Source: Oceanospirillum sp048268485 (lineage in GTDB: Bacteria > Pseudomonadota > Gammaproteobacteria > Pseudomonadales > Halomonadaceae). From it: 64,000 nt of DNA. How positions within the stretch are numbered: position 1 is the first letter of the stretch; every line of letters begins with the position of its first letter. The position numbers were made by a program, and so were the translations under genes. The notes beneath the pieces were generated by a model, which saw only the letters and a list, made by a program, of their open reading frames with translations, was not told where the DNA came from and did not search any database. Shown piece by piece: positions 7,947-16,881 of the stretch. The stretch spans positions 62,001 through 126,000 of the forward strand of contig JBLWVL010000002.1 in assembly GCA_048268485.1 (NCBI GenBank). The letters are read 5' to 3'.

Positions 7947-8183
7947 CTATTCCCCTTTCCGGATACAGTATATAAATTCGTTATCCTGCTGTTCCCGATC
8001 AAGTAATTCGTGGGGACTCTGACGAATAAAAACATCAAAGTCATCCCAAGACCCGGCATCAGTCGCCACAACACGAACAATATCTCCCACTGCCATGGAG
8101 TTAAGTACTAACTTCGCCTTCAGCAGCGGCATCGGGCAGTGCAGGCCTTTAGTATCCAGCTCTTGGTCGATTGTGTACGCCAT
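7947..8183 (-). CDS. tusA: Sulfurtransferase TusA-like protein (SirA family)
   Basis: A 78-residue TusA/SirA/YedF-family protein. The motif LDTKGLHCPMPLLKAK carries the persulfide cysteine Cys16 in the CPxP context. TusA relays sulfur from IscS toward tRNA thiolation; homologues at this locus in Pseudomonas affect molybdenum cofactor and nitrate metabolism. Its ATG follows GAGGGA. First gene of a two-gene operon with perM, divergent from the M48 peptidase. Confidence 0.85.
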   Translation of the reverse strand: MAYTIDQELDTKGLHCPMPLLKAKLVLNSMAVGDIVRVVATDAGSWDDFDVFIRQSPHELLDREQQDNEFIYCIRKGE

Positions 8184-8419
8184 CTATTCCCTCGGATTAA
8201 GTCACTGTTTTTATTGGATGGAGTCAAACAAAAATCAACGACTGATTAAAGGGGATGTCGGCATAAAGTGCAAGATAAAACCCAAAACAGAATAAAACCT
8301 GTGGGACTATAAGACCGACTGTATCCATGTATCTGCTTTTGCATCAGAAACTGATGCTTTATCCTGTGGTCTCAGCAATAGACAGCAGCTGTTTTCATGA
8401 CTTATAACAGGGATTCAAT

Positions 8420-9919
8420 GTGCCTCCTTTATTAACACCATCCCGGATCATTTCTTTCAGGCAATACGGGCTGAACATTATTCGGCCTGCACTTCTGGGC
8501 CTACTGCTGCTATCGGTCCTTTTAGCATCCTTCGTAGTTGCAGACACCGGTAAGCTACCGAGTATCGGCAGTGATCAGCCCGACCAGGTTACGATGCATC
8601 AGGAATACAGGCTGGGACGGGCATGGCTACGCCAATATCGTGCTGCCAGCCCTGTAATCTATGACCCTATCTTACAAAACTACCTGGAAACCTTGGTCAA
8701 CAAGTTGGCTGTAGAAGCTGAGCTTTATGAGCGCCGTTTAAACCTTGTTGCTATTAATGCCAAAACAATTAATGCCTTTGCTGTGCCTGGAGGTGTCATA
8801 GGTGTTCACAGCGCCCTGCTACTGAAGGCTAAAGATGAAGACATGGTTGCATCGGTACTTGCCCACGAGCTCGCGCACCTTAGTCAGCGTCATTACGCCC
8901 GACGAAAAGACAATGCGGACGGGCAGCAGCTATCTCTGTTAACCGCTATGCTGACGGGGCTGGTGTTGAGTGCAAACGGGCACGGCCAGGCTGGAGTGGC
9001 AGCTATTGCCAGCTCTCAGGCAGCAGCCATTCAAAGCCAGCTGCAATTTAGCCGACTCCATGAACAGGAAGCCGATGCAGTAGGCTTTCGCGTACTAAAA
9101 GATGCCGGTTTTGACAGTAGTGGCATGGCGCGTATGTTTGAGCTTCTGCAAGCAGAAGCCCGCACCAGCGGAGGCAGTGCACCTGAGTTTTTACTGACAC
9201 ACCCCCTGACCCAAAGCCGAATCGCTTTTGCAAAGGAACGCGAGATAAAAAGTGGTACCGAAGCCTTTTACAGCAACCTTGAGTTTCAGCTGATCAGGGT
9301 TCGAGCAATGCTACAACAAACATCAATTGAAGAACGCCCCGCAGTACTGACCGCGCTATTAAAAAGCGTATCAGACAGCATAAAAGAACCCGTCAAACTT
9401 TACGCTGATATCCTGCAAGCGCTTGATCAGGGCAAAGCTCAGGAAGCCCGGAAGCTTATAGAACAGCTGGCTCTGCAGCCGGATCATCTCTATTTTCGCC
9501 TGCTTACCGCCAAAGTTCTGGCAATGAGCGGCCAAAGTGACCAAGCCTTCAACCTGTTGAATGCACAGCTTAAAGATGCACCTGATAATATGGCTGTCAA
9601 AGCGTTTACCGCCCAGACGTATCTGAATACAGGGAGAACAACCCAAGCGGTGAAAGCCTTTAAGAAGCTCAGCCGTGAGCGCCCGGAAGATCCCTGGGTT
9701 TGGCAACAGCTGGCAAAAGCGGCTACTGATGGCAAAGATCTGCTGACCGTTTATAAGTCCAATGCAGAATATCACCAACTAACCGGCGATATTCCACAAG
9801 GCATAAAAGAATTGAAATTAGCCCGGGAGTACGCCAGTAATGATCCCATCGAATTTGCCCGCATCGACCATCGCATTAAGGATCTGGAAAACCTGTTTAA
9901 AGAACTGAATTTTCAATAA
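8420..9919 (+). CDS. bepA: M48 metallopeptidase with TPR region, BepA/YfgC-like
   Basis: 499 residues. A hydrophobic signal segment (about 20-42) precedes the peptidase domain. The zinc motif is HELAH (His149, Glu150, His153), with the third ligand Glu217 in EQEADAVGF. After the peptidase domain are TPR-like helices (about 300-490). BepA-type proteins are periplasmic protease/chaperones that maintain outer-membrane assembly and LptD. The GTG start has only a weak AGGGA upstream; the alternative would be a later Met, which would cut the signal segment. A terminator follows at 9933-9962. Confidence 0.88.
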   Translation: MPPLLTPSRIISFRQYGLNIIRPALLGLLLLSVLLASFVVADTGKLPSIGSDQPDQVTMHQEYRLGRAWLRQYRAASPVIYDPILQNYLETLVNKLAVEAELYERRLNLVAINAKTINAFAVPGGVIGVHSALLLKAKDEDMVASVLAHELAHLSQRHYARRKDNADGQQLSLLTAMLTGLVLSANGHGQAGVAAIASSQAAAIQSQLQFSRLHEQEADAVGFRVLKDAGFDSSGMARMFELLQAEARTSGGSAPEFLLTHPLTQSRIAFAKEREIKSGTEAFYSNLEFQLIRVRAMLQQTSIEERPAVLTALLKSVSDSIKEPVKLYADILQALDQGKAQEARKLIEQLALQPDHLYFRLLTAKVLAMSGQSDQAFNLLNAQLKDAPDNMAVKAFTAQTYLNTGRTTQAVKAFKKLSRERPEDPWVWQQLAKAATDGKDLLTVYKSNAEYHQLTGDIPQGIKELKLAREYASNDPIEFARIDHRIKDLENLFKELNFQ

Positions 9920-9930
9920 TTTCAAAACTA

Positions 9931-9966
9931 AAAAACCCGATATTCGGCTGAATATCGGGTTTCATT
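9931..9966. terminator. Bidirectional terminator between M48 peptidase gene and nadA
   Basis: A near-perfect stem (about 9933-9945 with 9950-9962, AAACCCGATATTC and its complement) closes the loop GGCT. A runs and T runs flank it on both sides, so it can end both converging transcripts. Confidence 0.85.
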
Positions 9967-9995
9967 GATCAGTGACGGCCAACTCAGAAGCCGCT

Positions 9996-11033
9996 CTACC
10001 TAGAGGCCGTAAACTGCAGCATCCGGGTCAAAGGTTGCATCGCTTTTTCACCCAGTTCGGCATCGACAAAAACCTCCTGATCACCGGTTTCCAATACATG
10101 TACCAGTGATTCCAGCTCATTCATTGCCATCCAGGGACAGTGCGCGCAACTACGACAGGTTGCGCCATTGCCGGCTGTAGGAGCTTCCAGAAAGGTTTTT
10201 TCCGGGCATAGCTGCTGCATCTTGTAGAAGATACCGCGATCGGTCGCTACGATGAAGGTCTGGTTATCCATCTCTTTGGCTGCATTGATCAACTGAGAGG
10301 TGGAACCCACCACATCTGCCAATTCAACCACAGCTGCCGGTGACTCCGGGTGTACCAGAATCGCTGCATCCGGATACACTTTCTTCAGATCCAGCACGCC
10401 TTTGGCTTTAAACTCTTCATGTACGATACAAGCGCTGTCCCACAGGATCATATCAGCACCGGTTTTCTGCTGAACATAACCACCTAAGTGTTTATCCGGT
10501 GCCCAGATAATTTTCTCGCCTTTATCTTTCAGATGCTCAACTACCTGCAGTGCAATACTAGAGGTCACCACCCAATCAGCACGGGCCTTAACAGCCGCCG
10601 AAGTATTGGCATAAACCACAACAGTCCGATCAGGGTGCTGATCACAGAAAGCACTAAACTCATCCACAGGACAACCCAGATCCAGAGAGCAGGTCGCCTC
10701 CAGAGTTGGCATCAGGACACGCTTTTCTGGGCTCAGGATTTTCGACGTTTCGCCCATAAACTTAACACCAGCCACCACCAGTGTTTGAGCATCATGATTA
10801 GCGCCAAAGCGCGCCATTTCGAGAGAGTCTGCCACACAACCACCGGTTTCTTCGGCCAGAGCCTGTATGTCGTGACTACAGTAGTAATGCGCCACAAGGA
10901 CGGCATCCTGCGCTTTCAGAAGCTGCTTGATACGGGCAGTTAACTCTGCTTTCTTTTCAGCGTTCGGCTCTTCTGGGGTTCCCAGATTGGACAGGTGTTC
11001 CCGAACCAGAGACTGGTCTGCTTGCATAGTCAT
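9996..11033 (-). CDS. nadA: Quinolinate synthase A
   Basis: 345 residues. NadA condenses iminoaspartate with dihydroxyacetone phosphate to quinolinate in NAD synthesis and needs a 4Fe-4S cluster. The expected cysteines are in GGCVADSLE, ATCSLDLGCP and the C-terminal GATCRSCAHCPW region. The length is usual for the long NadA type. Two in-frame ATGs open the gene (11033 and 11027); the first is given. Neighbouring tusA, perM and M48 peptidase genes agree with the Pseudomonas order. Confidence 0.95.
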   Translation of the reverse strand: MTMQADQSLVREHLSNLGTPEEPNAEKKAELTARIKQLLKAQDAVLVAHYYCSHDIQALAEETGGCVADSLEMARFGANHDAQTLVVAGVKFMGETSKILSPEKRVLMPTLEATCSLDLGCPVDEFSAFCDQHPDRTVVVYANTSAAVKARADWVVTSSIALQVVEHLKDKGEKIIWAPDKHLGGYVQQKTGADMILWDSACIVHEEFKAKGVLDLKKVYPDAAILVHPESPAAVVELADVVGSTSQLINAAKEMDNQTFIVATDRGIFYKMQQLCPEKTFLEAPTAGNGATCRSCAHCPWMAMNELESLVHVLETGDQEVFVDAELGEKAMQPLTRMLQFTASR

Positions 11034-11261
11034 GGGCTGAATTCAACTCATAGTAAAGATTTCAGCAGCCTCATAAGCCCAAACTTATCGCGGCACAAAG
11101 CCGCAAACAAAAATCTGTCAGGTGAAGCTGCAGTCAAACAAAAAGATAGCGGTGAATTTTAACACAAAATTCAGACAACGGATGAAGCTTTCAATTGCTA
11201 TCTGCTGCTTAATTAAGAAAAGACGCTGTGGATAAAATAATGTACAGGAAAAATTCAGGGC

Positions 11262-11295
11262 AAAAAAAATCCCGCATCATATGCGGGATTTTTTA
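11262..11295. terminator. Terminator after the tRNA-Lys array
   Basis: The stem ATCCCGCAT/ATGCGGGAT around the loop CAT is extended by A and T runs (AAAAAAAA before, TTTTTT after). On the minus strand it ends the tRNA-Lys transcript 7 bases after the last CCA. It could also stop plus-strand reading. Confidence 0.85.
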
Positions 11296-11300
11296 GAATC

Positions 11301-11376
11301 TGGTGGGTCGTATAGGATTCGAACCTATGACCAATTGGTTAAAAGCCAACTGCTCTACCGACTGAGCTAACGACCC
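11301..11376 (-). tRNA. tRNA-Lys, anticodon TTT (third in transcript)
   Basis: A 76-base cloverleaf with CCA encoded. Acceptor GGGTCGT/ACGACCC, anticodon loop CTTTTAA giving TTT, T arm with GGTTCGAATCC. Identical to the middle copy. Confidence 0.96.
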
Positions 11377-11430
11377 AATACTTATCGCTTTGTGTAATCA
11401 TATCAAAGATTATTAAGCGAATAAGTAAAG

Positions 11431-11506
11431 TGGTGGGTCGTATAGGATTCGAACCTATGACCAATTGGTTAAAAGCCAACTGCTCTACCGACTGAGCTAA
11501 CGACCC
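11431..11506 (-). tRNA. tRNA-Lys, anticodon TTT (second in transcript)
   Basis: Same 76-base sequence as the copy at 11301-11376, separated from it by 54 bases. CCA encoded, anticodon TTT. Confidence 0.96.
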
Positions 11507-11558
11507 ACGCCCTACTGAAAATAAACGATTAAATATCAGTAAGATAGATAAGTTGAAT

Positions 11559-11634
11559 TGGTGGGTCGTATAGGATTCGAACCTATGACCAATTGGTTAA
11601 AAGCCAACTGCTCTACCAACTGAGCTAACGACCC
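11559..11634 (-). tRNA. tRNA-Lys, anticodon TTT (first in transcript)
   Basis: Third copy in the array, 52 bases from the middle copy. It differs from the other two by one base in the D loop (TTGGT in place of TCGGT on the RNA strand). Anticodon TTT, CCA encoded. Confidence 0.96.
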
Positions 11635-11650
11635 ATTCAACTTGGGGCGC

Positions 11651-11678
11651 ATTATACGCAGCTTTTTAGGATGCGCAA
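11651..11678 (-). promoter_or_regulatory. Promoter of the tRNA-Lys array
   Basis: On the minus strand TATAAT (11651-11656) lies 16 bases after TTGCGC (11673-11678). The -10 box is followed by GCGCCCC, a G/C-rich discriminator as at the tRNA-Arg promoter. It sits 17 bases upstream of the first tRNA-Lys. Confidence 0.6.
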
Positions 11679-11715
11679 CCCCTTTTTAAACTCTTTTTTG
11701 TTTTTTATCAGAAAC

Positions 11716-12576
11716 TTAATTCGGTCGATGGTTTTTATTCACACTACGAATAGCACGAGTCTTTTTGCGCTGACGTTCGATGCGGTCATGGCTATCAATA
11801 CTACCTTTAACACGACGTTTTTCCAGACCAGCCATCTCTGACAACTGATCAATCTCCTGCTGAGTCAGCTCAATCCATTCACCGGCACGGGCACGCTTAT
11901 CCAGGAAAATACTGCCGTAACGAACACGCTTCAGACGGCTTACAGTCAGCCCCTGAGACTCCCACAGCCGACGAACCTCGCGGTTGCGCCCTTCCATAAT
12001 AACCACATGAAACCAGGTATTAATACCTTCACCGCCAAACTCCTGTACGTCAGTGAAGTTTGCCATGCCATCCTCCAGCATAACGCCCTCTACCATCGCT
12101 TTAACATGTTCAGGTTTTACATCCCCCATAACACGCACAGCATACTCACGCTCAACCTGTTGAGACGGATGCATCAGTCGGTTTGCCAACTCACCATCAG
12201 TTGTAAACAACAGTAGACCACTGGTGTTAATATCCAGACGACCAATGGAGATCCAGCGCTCACCTTTCAGTTTTGGCAGTCGATCAAATACAGTACGTCG
12301 ACCTTGTGGATCATGGCGGGTACAAAGCTCACCCTCAGGTTTGCTGTACATGATTACCCGGCGGGGTACTTCTTCTTCAGCAACCAGCTTCACCAAACGA
12401 CCATGAACAGTCACGCGATCATTAATAGAAACACGATCACCCAACTTAGCCGTTTGGCCGTTAATAGCAACCTCGCCAGTTTCAATCAGGCGTTCCATCT
12501 CACGACGGGATCCCATACCGGTACGCGCCAGAACCTTTTGCAGTTTCTCAGTTTTTACTTCGTTGATATCTTTCAC
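11716..12576 (-). CDS. rluB: 23S rRNA pseudouridine synthase B
   Basis: 286 residues: S4 RNA-binding domain (about 10-57, KLQKVLARTGMGSRREMERLI) then an RsuA/RluB catalytic domain with the motif GRLDINTSGLLLFT, catalytic Asp115. The C-terminal tail is basic. RluB makes pseudouridine at position 2605 (E. coli numbering) of 23S rRNA. The GTG start has AAGG upstream. It follows scpB by 12 bases; scpA–scpB–rluB is a common order. Confidence 0.92.
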   Translation of the reverse strand: MKDINEVKTEKLQKVLARTGMGSRREMERLIETGEVAINGQTAKLGDRVSINDRVTVHGRLVKLVAEEEVPRRVIMYSKPEGELCTRHDPQGRRTVFDRLPKLKGERWISIGRLDINTSGLLLFTTDGELANRLMHPSQQVEREYAVRVMGDVKPEHVKAMVEGVMLEDGMANFTDVQEFGGEGINTWFHVVIMEGRNREVRRLWESQGLTVSRLKRVRYGSIFLDKRARAGEWIELTQQEIDQLSEMAGLEKRRVKGSIDSHDRIERQRKKTRAIRSVNKNHRPN

Positions 12577-12588
12577 AGAATTAACCTT

Positions 12589-13536
12589 TTATTCGCTATC
12601 CGGTATCGACGGCAGATCATCCGTCGATACAACCTGTTTTTTTTCATCCCCGAATGCCGCTTCAGAAGCCGCACCCATTGAATTTATAACCTTTGTTACC
12701 TGAGCCATATTGCGACTACTTTCTTCTGTCTGATCTTCAGTTCCCGGCTCTTGCTGAGATTTTTGGCTCAAACGTTCATCAAATCGCTGGCTTAGCTCTG
12801 AGAAAGTGAGAACGTCCGGAAGATTATCCAAATCCACATCCGTCGCATCACCCTCCTCATCGTCATCTTCACCCGGTTCAGTCAGCCCCTGGGCTTCCAT
12901 CTCTGCCCGGGCTTCCGCCATCATCTGGCGACGTTTCTCTTCCTGAGCAGCCTGCATGCGCGCGTCTTCAGCGGCAATCGCCTGCTGCTGCTCTTCCTGC
13001 ATACGGTCACCCAGTTCCCGAATCTCATTCAGGGTAGGCAAAGCATCCAGAGTTTTCAGATTAAAGTAATCCAGGAAGTGTCGGGTGGTGGCGTACATCG
13101 CCGGACGCCCCGGTACATCACGATAACCCACCACACGTACCCACTCGCGCTCTACCAGAGTTTTCATAATAGAGCTGCTGACACTGACACCACGAATCTC
13201 TTCAATATCTCCACGGGTTACGGGCTGGCGATACGCGATCAGCGCCAGGGTTTCCAGTAAAGCCCGGGAATACTTTTGCGGCTTTTCTGTCCAAAGGCGG
13301 GCGACACGATTCGCATGCTCTTTACGCGCCTGAATCCGCCAACCGCTGGCTACCTCAACCAGTTCGATGCCTCGCCCCTGATAGTCTTCACTCAGCTGTT
13401 GCAGTACATCTTTCAGTACACTTTTAGCAGGACGCTCATATTCATCAAACAGCCCGGCAATCTGATCCAGCGCCAGGGGCTGATCCGATACCATCAATAC
13501 CGCCTCAATAACAGGTTTCAGCTGTTCAGTTTTCAT
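12589..13536 (-). CDS. scpB: Segregation and condensation protein B
   Basis: 315 residues. The first 185 form the ScpB winged-helix pair (motifs ALIAYRQPVTRGDIEEIRG, YATTRHFLDYF). The remaining 130 are an acidic, Gln/Glu-rich tail without recognised domain, which makes the protein longer than the usual 180-220 residues. ScpB partners ScpA and SMC in chromosome condensation; smc itself is in this window at 38118. The start overlaps the scpA stop by 11 bases and has GAGGTA upstream. Confidence 0.92.
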   Translation of the reverse strand: MKTEQLKPVIEAVLMVSDQPLALDQIAGLFDEYERPAKSVLKDVLQQLSEDYQGRGIELVEVASGWRIQARKEHANRVARLWTEKPQKYSRALLETLALIAYRQPVTRGDIEEIRGVSVSSSIMKTLVEREWVRVVGYRDVPGRPAMYATTRHFLDYFNLKTLDALPTLNEIRELGDRMQEEQQQAIAAEDARMQAAQEEKRRQMMAEARAEMEAQGLTEPGEDDDEEGDATDVDLDNLPDVLTFSELSQRFDERLSQKSQQEPGTEDQTEESSRNMAQVTKVINSMGAASEAAFGDEKKQVVSTDDLPSIPDSE

Positions 13537-14443
13537 CTGTTACCTCGTCCGTTATCTCATTAGCTGTCTTACTCAGAAGCACACCATCAAAGGCAGAACC
13601 ATCATCCGCATCGGCTTCAGCAAGAATACGGGTACGAACATGGATCGGGCTGAACGGCTCGTTCTGAACCAGCTCAATAGAACGGGCTTTGATCAGCTCC
13701 ATAATCGCAAGGAAAGTTACCACCACACCCATACGCCCCTCTTCCAGCGTGAACAGGCTCTCAAATGGGTAGAAGCGGTCTTCAGTAAGGGATTCCAGAA
13801 TCTGGCTCATCCGCTCACGGGTGGATAGGGGTTCCAGCTCAATATGGTGGTGGGTCTGCAACTCAGCACGCTGAACCACCTGCGCCATCGCCATTAGAAT
13901 CTCCTGCAGATCCACCTCTGGCGGCGCTCGGTAAACCTCAAACTCTGGGGGCGCCAGCTGAACCGGGGTCACATCCCGTTCAACCCGGGGCAACGCATCC
14001 AGCTTTTCAGAAGCTTCTTTCAGCTGCTCATATTCCTGAAGACGACGCAATAGGGTAGCAGTCGGGTCATCGTCCTCCTCCTCACCTTCCACATTCTGAC
14101 GTGGTAATAAGCTACGGGATTTAATCTCTGCCAGAAGTGCTGCCATCACCAGATACTCACCGGCCAGCTCGATCTGCAGCTCACGCATCAGATCAACATA
14201 TTCCATATACTGACGGGTGATCTCCGCGACATTGACACTGAGAATATCCAGATTCTGTCGACGGATCAGATAGAGCAGCAGATCCAACGGACCTTCAAAA
14301 GCTTCCAGAAAAACCCGCAGGGCTTCCGGCGGAATATAAAGATCCTGAGGTGGTTCGGTAACAGTTTCATCACCGATACGCGCCCAGAAATCAAGCTGTA
14401 CAGGATCAACAGAATTAGAGGAAGGCTCAACAGTTATGGACAC
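13526..14443 (-). CDS. scpA: Segregation and condensation protein A (kleisin)
   Basis: 305 residues with the kleisin N-terminal pattern (FEGPLDLLLYLIRRQNLDI) that binds the SMC neck and a C-terminal winged helix (VTFLAIMELIKARSIELVQ). It starts with GTG at 14443, with GAGG upstream. The first 40 residues are an extra leader compared with short ScpA proteins. Translationally coupled to scpB. Confidence 0.92.
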   Translation of the reverse strand: MSITVEPSSNSVDPVQLDFWARIGDETVTEPPQDLYIPPEALRVFLEAFEGPLDLLLYLIRRQNLDILSVNVAEITRQYMEYVDLMRELQIELAGEYLVMAALLAEIKSRSLLPRQNVEGEEEDDDPTATLLRRLQEYEQLKEASEKLDALPRVERDVTPVQLAPPEFEVYRAPPEVDLQEILMAMAQVVQRAELQTHHHIELEPLSTRERMSQILESLTEDRFYPFESLFTLEEGRMGVVVTFLAIMELIKARSIELVQNEPFSPIHVRTRILAEADADDGSAFDGVLLSKTANEITDEVTDEN

Positions 14444-14553
14444 AGTCTTAACGCCCCCTCTCTGATCAAGAGCACTTGCCCAGCAAACATTTTTAATCCA
14501 ATAAACAATTCACAGCCAGACACAGTTCTCTCATAACAATTGCCGGACAAAAA

Positions 14554-14736
14554 ATGACAGGCGTCAGAGGGCCTCAGCAGGTTCAGCTGATCATCATTCA
14601 AAGGCAGTATGGAAAAGTGTTTTTTGCAGTCAACCATCTCGGCCGTCTGTCTCCCGGTGATTTGCCGCCTGTAGTTGCCAGCCTTGCTCTGATCACTATG
14701 TATCAAGCATTAGAGGCTAAACATCCGACGGGTTAA
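14554..14736 (+). CDS. Possible small protein of 60 residues, unknown
   Basis: An open frame divergent from scpA, not recognised. The codon choice resembles that of neighbouring genes, and the protein has a patterned look: an alternating hydrophobic strand (QLIIIQ…KVFFAV) then a helix (PPVVASLALITMYQALEA). The antisense frame (14434-14706) looks random by comparison. A bidirectional terminator follows 90 bases downstream on the same strand, which fits a real transcript. No clear ribosome-binding site is seen. Confidence 0.4.
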   Translation: MTGVRGPQQVQLIIIQRQYGKVFFAVNHLGRLSPGDLPPVVASLALITMYQALEAKHPTG

Positions 14737-14824
14737 AAATGAAGTGATTCAGAATCGTCAACAGATAAGGCATTCTAACACACAAACCTGAAGCGACCAG
14801 TTCAGGACAAAGGTTAGGAGCAAG

Positions 14825-14864
14825 AAAAACCCCGTTATCTGAGATCAGATGGCACGGGGCTTTT
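14825..14864. terminator. Bidirectional terminator between small ORF and yciO
   Basis: The outer stem CCCCGT (14830-14835)/ACGGGG (14854-14859) encloses an inner ATCTG/CAGAT hairpin. T runs follow on both strands (CTTTT on plus, GTTTTTC on minus). It ends the yciO transcript and possibly the small plus-strand ORF. Confidence 0.75.
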
Positions 14865-14955
14865 ACGGAACGCGTGATGCGAAACGGAGACTTTTAATAA
14901 CAGGGTCTGCTAACTATTTAATCCTGCAGGAAAAGTTGTGATCCATCTGCCCGTC

Positions 14956-15579
14956 TCAGGACTCAAACACGCTGACATCTCCTTTACCCACACGGATTAT
15001 CGTCGGTGGCATCTCACGAACATCCACAACAGAGGTCACTTCCATAGAACAGGCACCACCATCGATGATCAGATCCAGAGCGTGCTCCAGTACATCACGA
15101 ATTTCATATGCGTCGGTCTGTGGGTGCTCGTCATCCGGCAAAATCAGAGTGGTACTCATAATGGGCTCACCCAGATGCTCCAGCAGGGCCAACGTAATGG
15201 CATGCTCCGGAATGCGTACCCCGATGGAACGACGCTTTGGATGCAACAGGAGGCGTGGCACCTCCGTCGTGGCATCCAGAATAAAAGTATAAGGCCCCGG
15301 TGTATGTGCCTTCAGCAAACGATACAAGCTGTTATCAACCTTAGCGTAAGTGGAGATATCTGAGAGATCTCCGCACACCAGTGTAAAATTATGCTTCTGA
15401 TCCAGCTGTCGGATACGCTTGATGCGCTCGACCGCCTTCTTATCACCAAGGTGGCAGCCCAGGGCATAACCGGAGTCCGTCGGGTAAGCAATTACCCCCC
15501 CCTTGCGGATAATCTCAACCGCCTGACGGATCAGGCGTTCCTGAGGATTATCCGGGTGAATCTGAAAAAATTGGCTCAT
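14956..15579 (-). CDS. yciO: YciO/Sua5-family protein (YrdC domain)
   Basis: 207 residues, one YrdC/Sua5 domain with YPTDSGYALGCHLGDKKAV and KRIRQL near the N-terminus and RVGKGD at the end. Sua5/TsaC members make threonylcarbamoyl-AMP for tRNA t6A; YciO is the related branch whose activity is weaker and role less clear. The ATG at 15579 is chosen because GAGGAT lies six bases upstream; a GTG at 15585 is in frame. Linked to rnm, as in E. coli. Confidence 0.9.
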   Translation of the reverse strand: MSQFFQIHPDNPQERLIRQAVEIIRKGGVIAYPTDSGYALGCHLGDKKAVERIKRIRQLDQKHNFTLVCGDLSDISTYAKVDNSLYRLLKAHTPGPYTFILDATTEVPRLLLHPKRRSIGVRIPEHAITLALLEHLGEPIMSTTLILPDDEHPQTDAYEIRDVLEHALDLIIDGGACSMEVTSVVDVREMPPTIIRVGKGDVSVFES

Positions 15580-15650
15580 GGTCACATCCTCATCTATCGT
15601 TGTGCTTTTAGGTCGAAGTCGATCTATTTGATCAATGCAACAAAGGTTAT

Positions 15651-16529
15651 TCAGTTCTTCGCCTCAGAACTCTGCTGTGTAGCGCCATCCTGCCACAACG
15701 TCCAGACAGGATTCACCGTTTCCGGTAGGTGATTGGTTTTCCCCGGCTTCTGCCACTGGGTCAGGAAGTGAAAGTCACTCCCGACACTGGCCGCCAAACC
15801 GTACTCTTTAGCCAGCTGCGCCATATAGTTGGTCTGATCACGGGATTGCTGAGCACCGGATACAACTTCCATCGCTTCCCCCCCCGCTTCTTTAAACGCT
15901 TTCAGCAGAGCACGACGCTTCATATTGGTCATTTTATAGTGTAACGGATGGGCAACAACGGCAACACCACCAGCAGCTTTAATCCACTCCACCGCTTTAT
16001 CTACCGTTGGCCAAAGGCTTTTCACATCACCTTTTTTACCCGCTCCCAGATACTTTTTAAAGGCTTCCGGCATGGTCGCAACCACCCCTTCATCCACCAA
16101 CACCTGAGCAAAATGAGGCCGGCCCAGTTCAGCACCATCAGCTTTCGCTTTGGCCTTCGCCAGAAAATCATCCACACCCAATGAACTCAGCTTCTCGGCA
16201 ATAATCTCTGCCCGTTTCTGACGTGCCGCCTGTTGCTTTTTAAGACCTTCAATTAATACCGGGTTATTAATATCAAGATTCAGCCCCACAATGTGAACAT
16301 TACAGCCACTCCAGGTGGTCGATATTTCAACCCCCGCAACCAAGTCAATAGCTGCGTCTCTGGCCGCCTGGCGTGCCTCAGGAATACCCTGAACCGTATC
16401 ATGATCCGTCAGCGATAAGGTATGTACGCCCTCACTGGCAGCCAATTGCACCAACTCTGTCGGCGTCAACCGTCCATCCGAGCAGCTAGAGTGGCTGTGC
16501 AGATCAAATCCGGACCAATATGCATTCAT
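15651..16529 (-). CDS. rnm: RNase AM / PHP-domain 5'-3' exoribonuclease (YciV, TrpH-like)
   Basis: A 292-residue PHP phosphoesterase. Metal-ligand motifs are FDLHSHSSCSDG, SLTDHDTV, VVAHPLHY and GSDFHF. E. coli YciV (RNase AM) trims 5' ends of rRNAs and degrades short oligonucleotides, and some homologues act on 3',5'-bisnucleotides. The length is usual. It precedes yciO with 71 bases between. Confidence 0.9.
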   Translation of the reverse strand: MNAYWSGFDLHSHSSCSDGRLTPTELVQLAASEGVHTLSLTDHDTVQGIPEARQAARDAAIDLVAGVEISTTWSGCNVHIVGLNLDINNPVLIEGLKKQQAARQKRAEIIAEKLSSLGVDDFLAKAKAKADGAELGRPHFAQVLVDEGVVATMPEAFKKYLGAGKKGDVKSLWPTVDKAVEWIKAAGGVAVVAHPLHYKMTNMKRRALLKAFKEAGGEAMEVVSGAQQSRDQTNYMAQLAKEYGLAASVGSDFHFLTQWQKPGKTNHLPETVNPVWTLWQDGATQQSSEAKN

Positions 16530-16881
16530 GGAAAACCTTTTTCAGAAAAAATACTCAAACGATATCTCAGGTTCAAAAGAAACTCTGACATAAATTCAAA
16601 ACTACGGAATCACTGAACCATCAATTATTTGGGGGCATCGCTGTAAAATAACAGCTCAACGTGCGAAGATTGCCCAAACTTTAACCCTTGTGATGTTCAT
16701 ATAAATCACTGGAATATTCTCTTAACCTCATAGATACAGGTCAGGCTGGGAAAACATGCAAAAATACGGTTCACTAGCGTAAACCAGTATTTTGAGGCAA
16801 GTTTCAACACGGCATCACCTTGTACACCGGTTAAGAGATAGTTCCAATAACTGAGTATGAAAGACTCTCGTCGATAACACC
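16530..16881. other. Divergent intergenic region rnm–yciB, no gene seen
   Basis: 352 bases between the divergent starts of rnm and yciB. One minus-strand frame (16706-16909) has no protein-like features and overlaps the yciB start. No strong palindrome or terminator was found. It presumably holds both promoters. Confidence 0.5.

Noticed and set aside
11301..11634. Three near-identical repeats with 52-54-base spacers, CRISPR-like at first sight
   Set aside because: Each repeat folds as a complete tRNA-Lys with anticodon TTT and encoded CCA.
14434..14706. Minus-strand 90-residue frame just upstream of scpA
   Set aside because: Its composition looks random, it has no ribosome site, and the opposite strand reads more like coding sequence.
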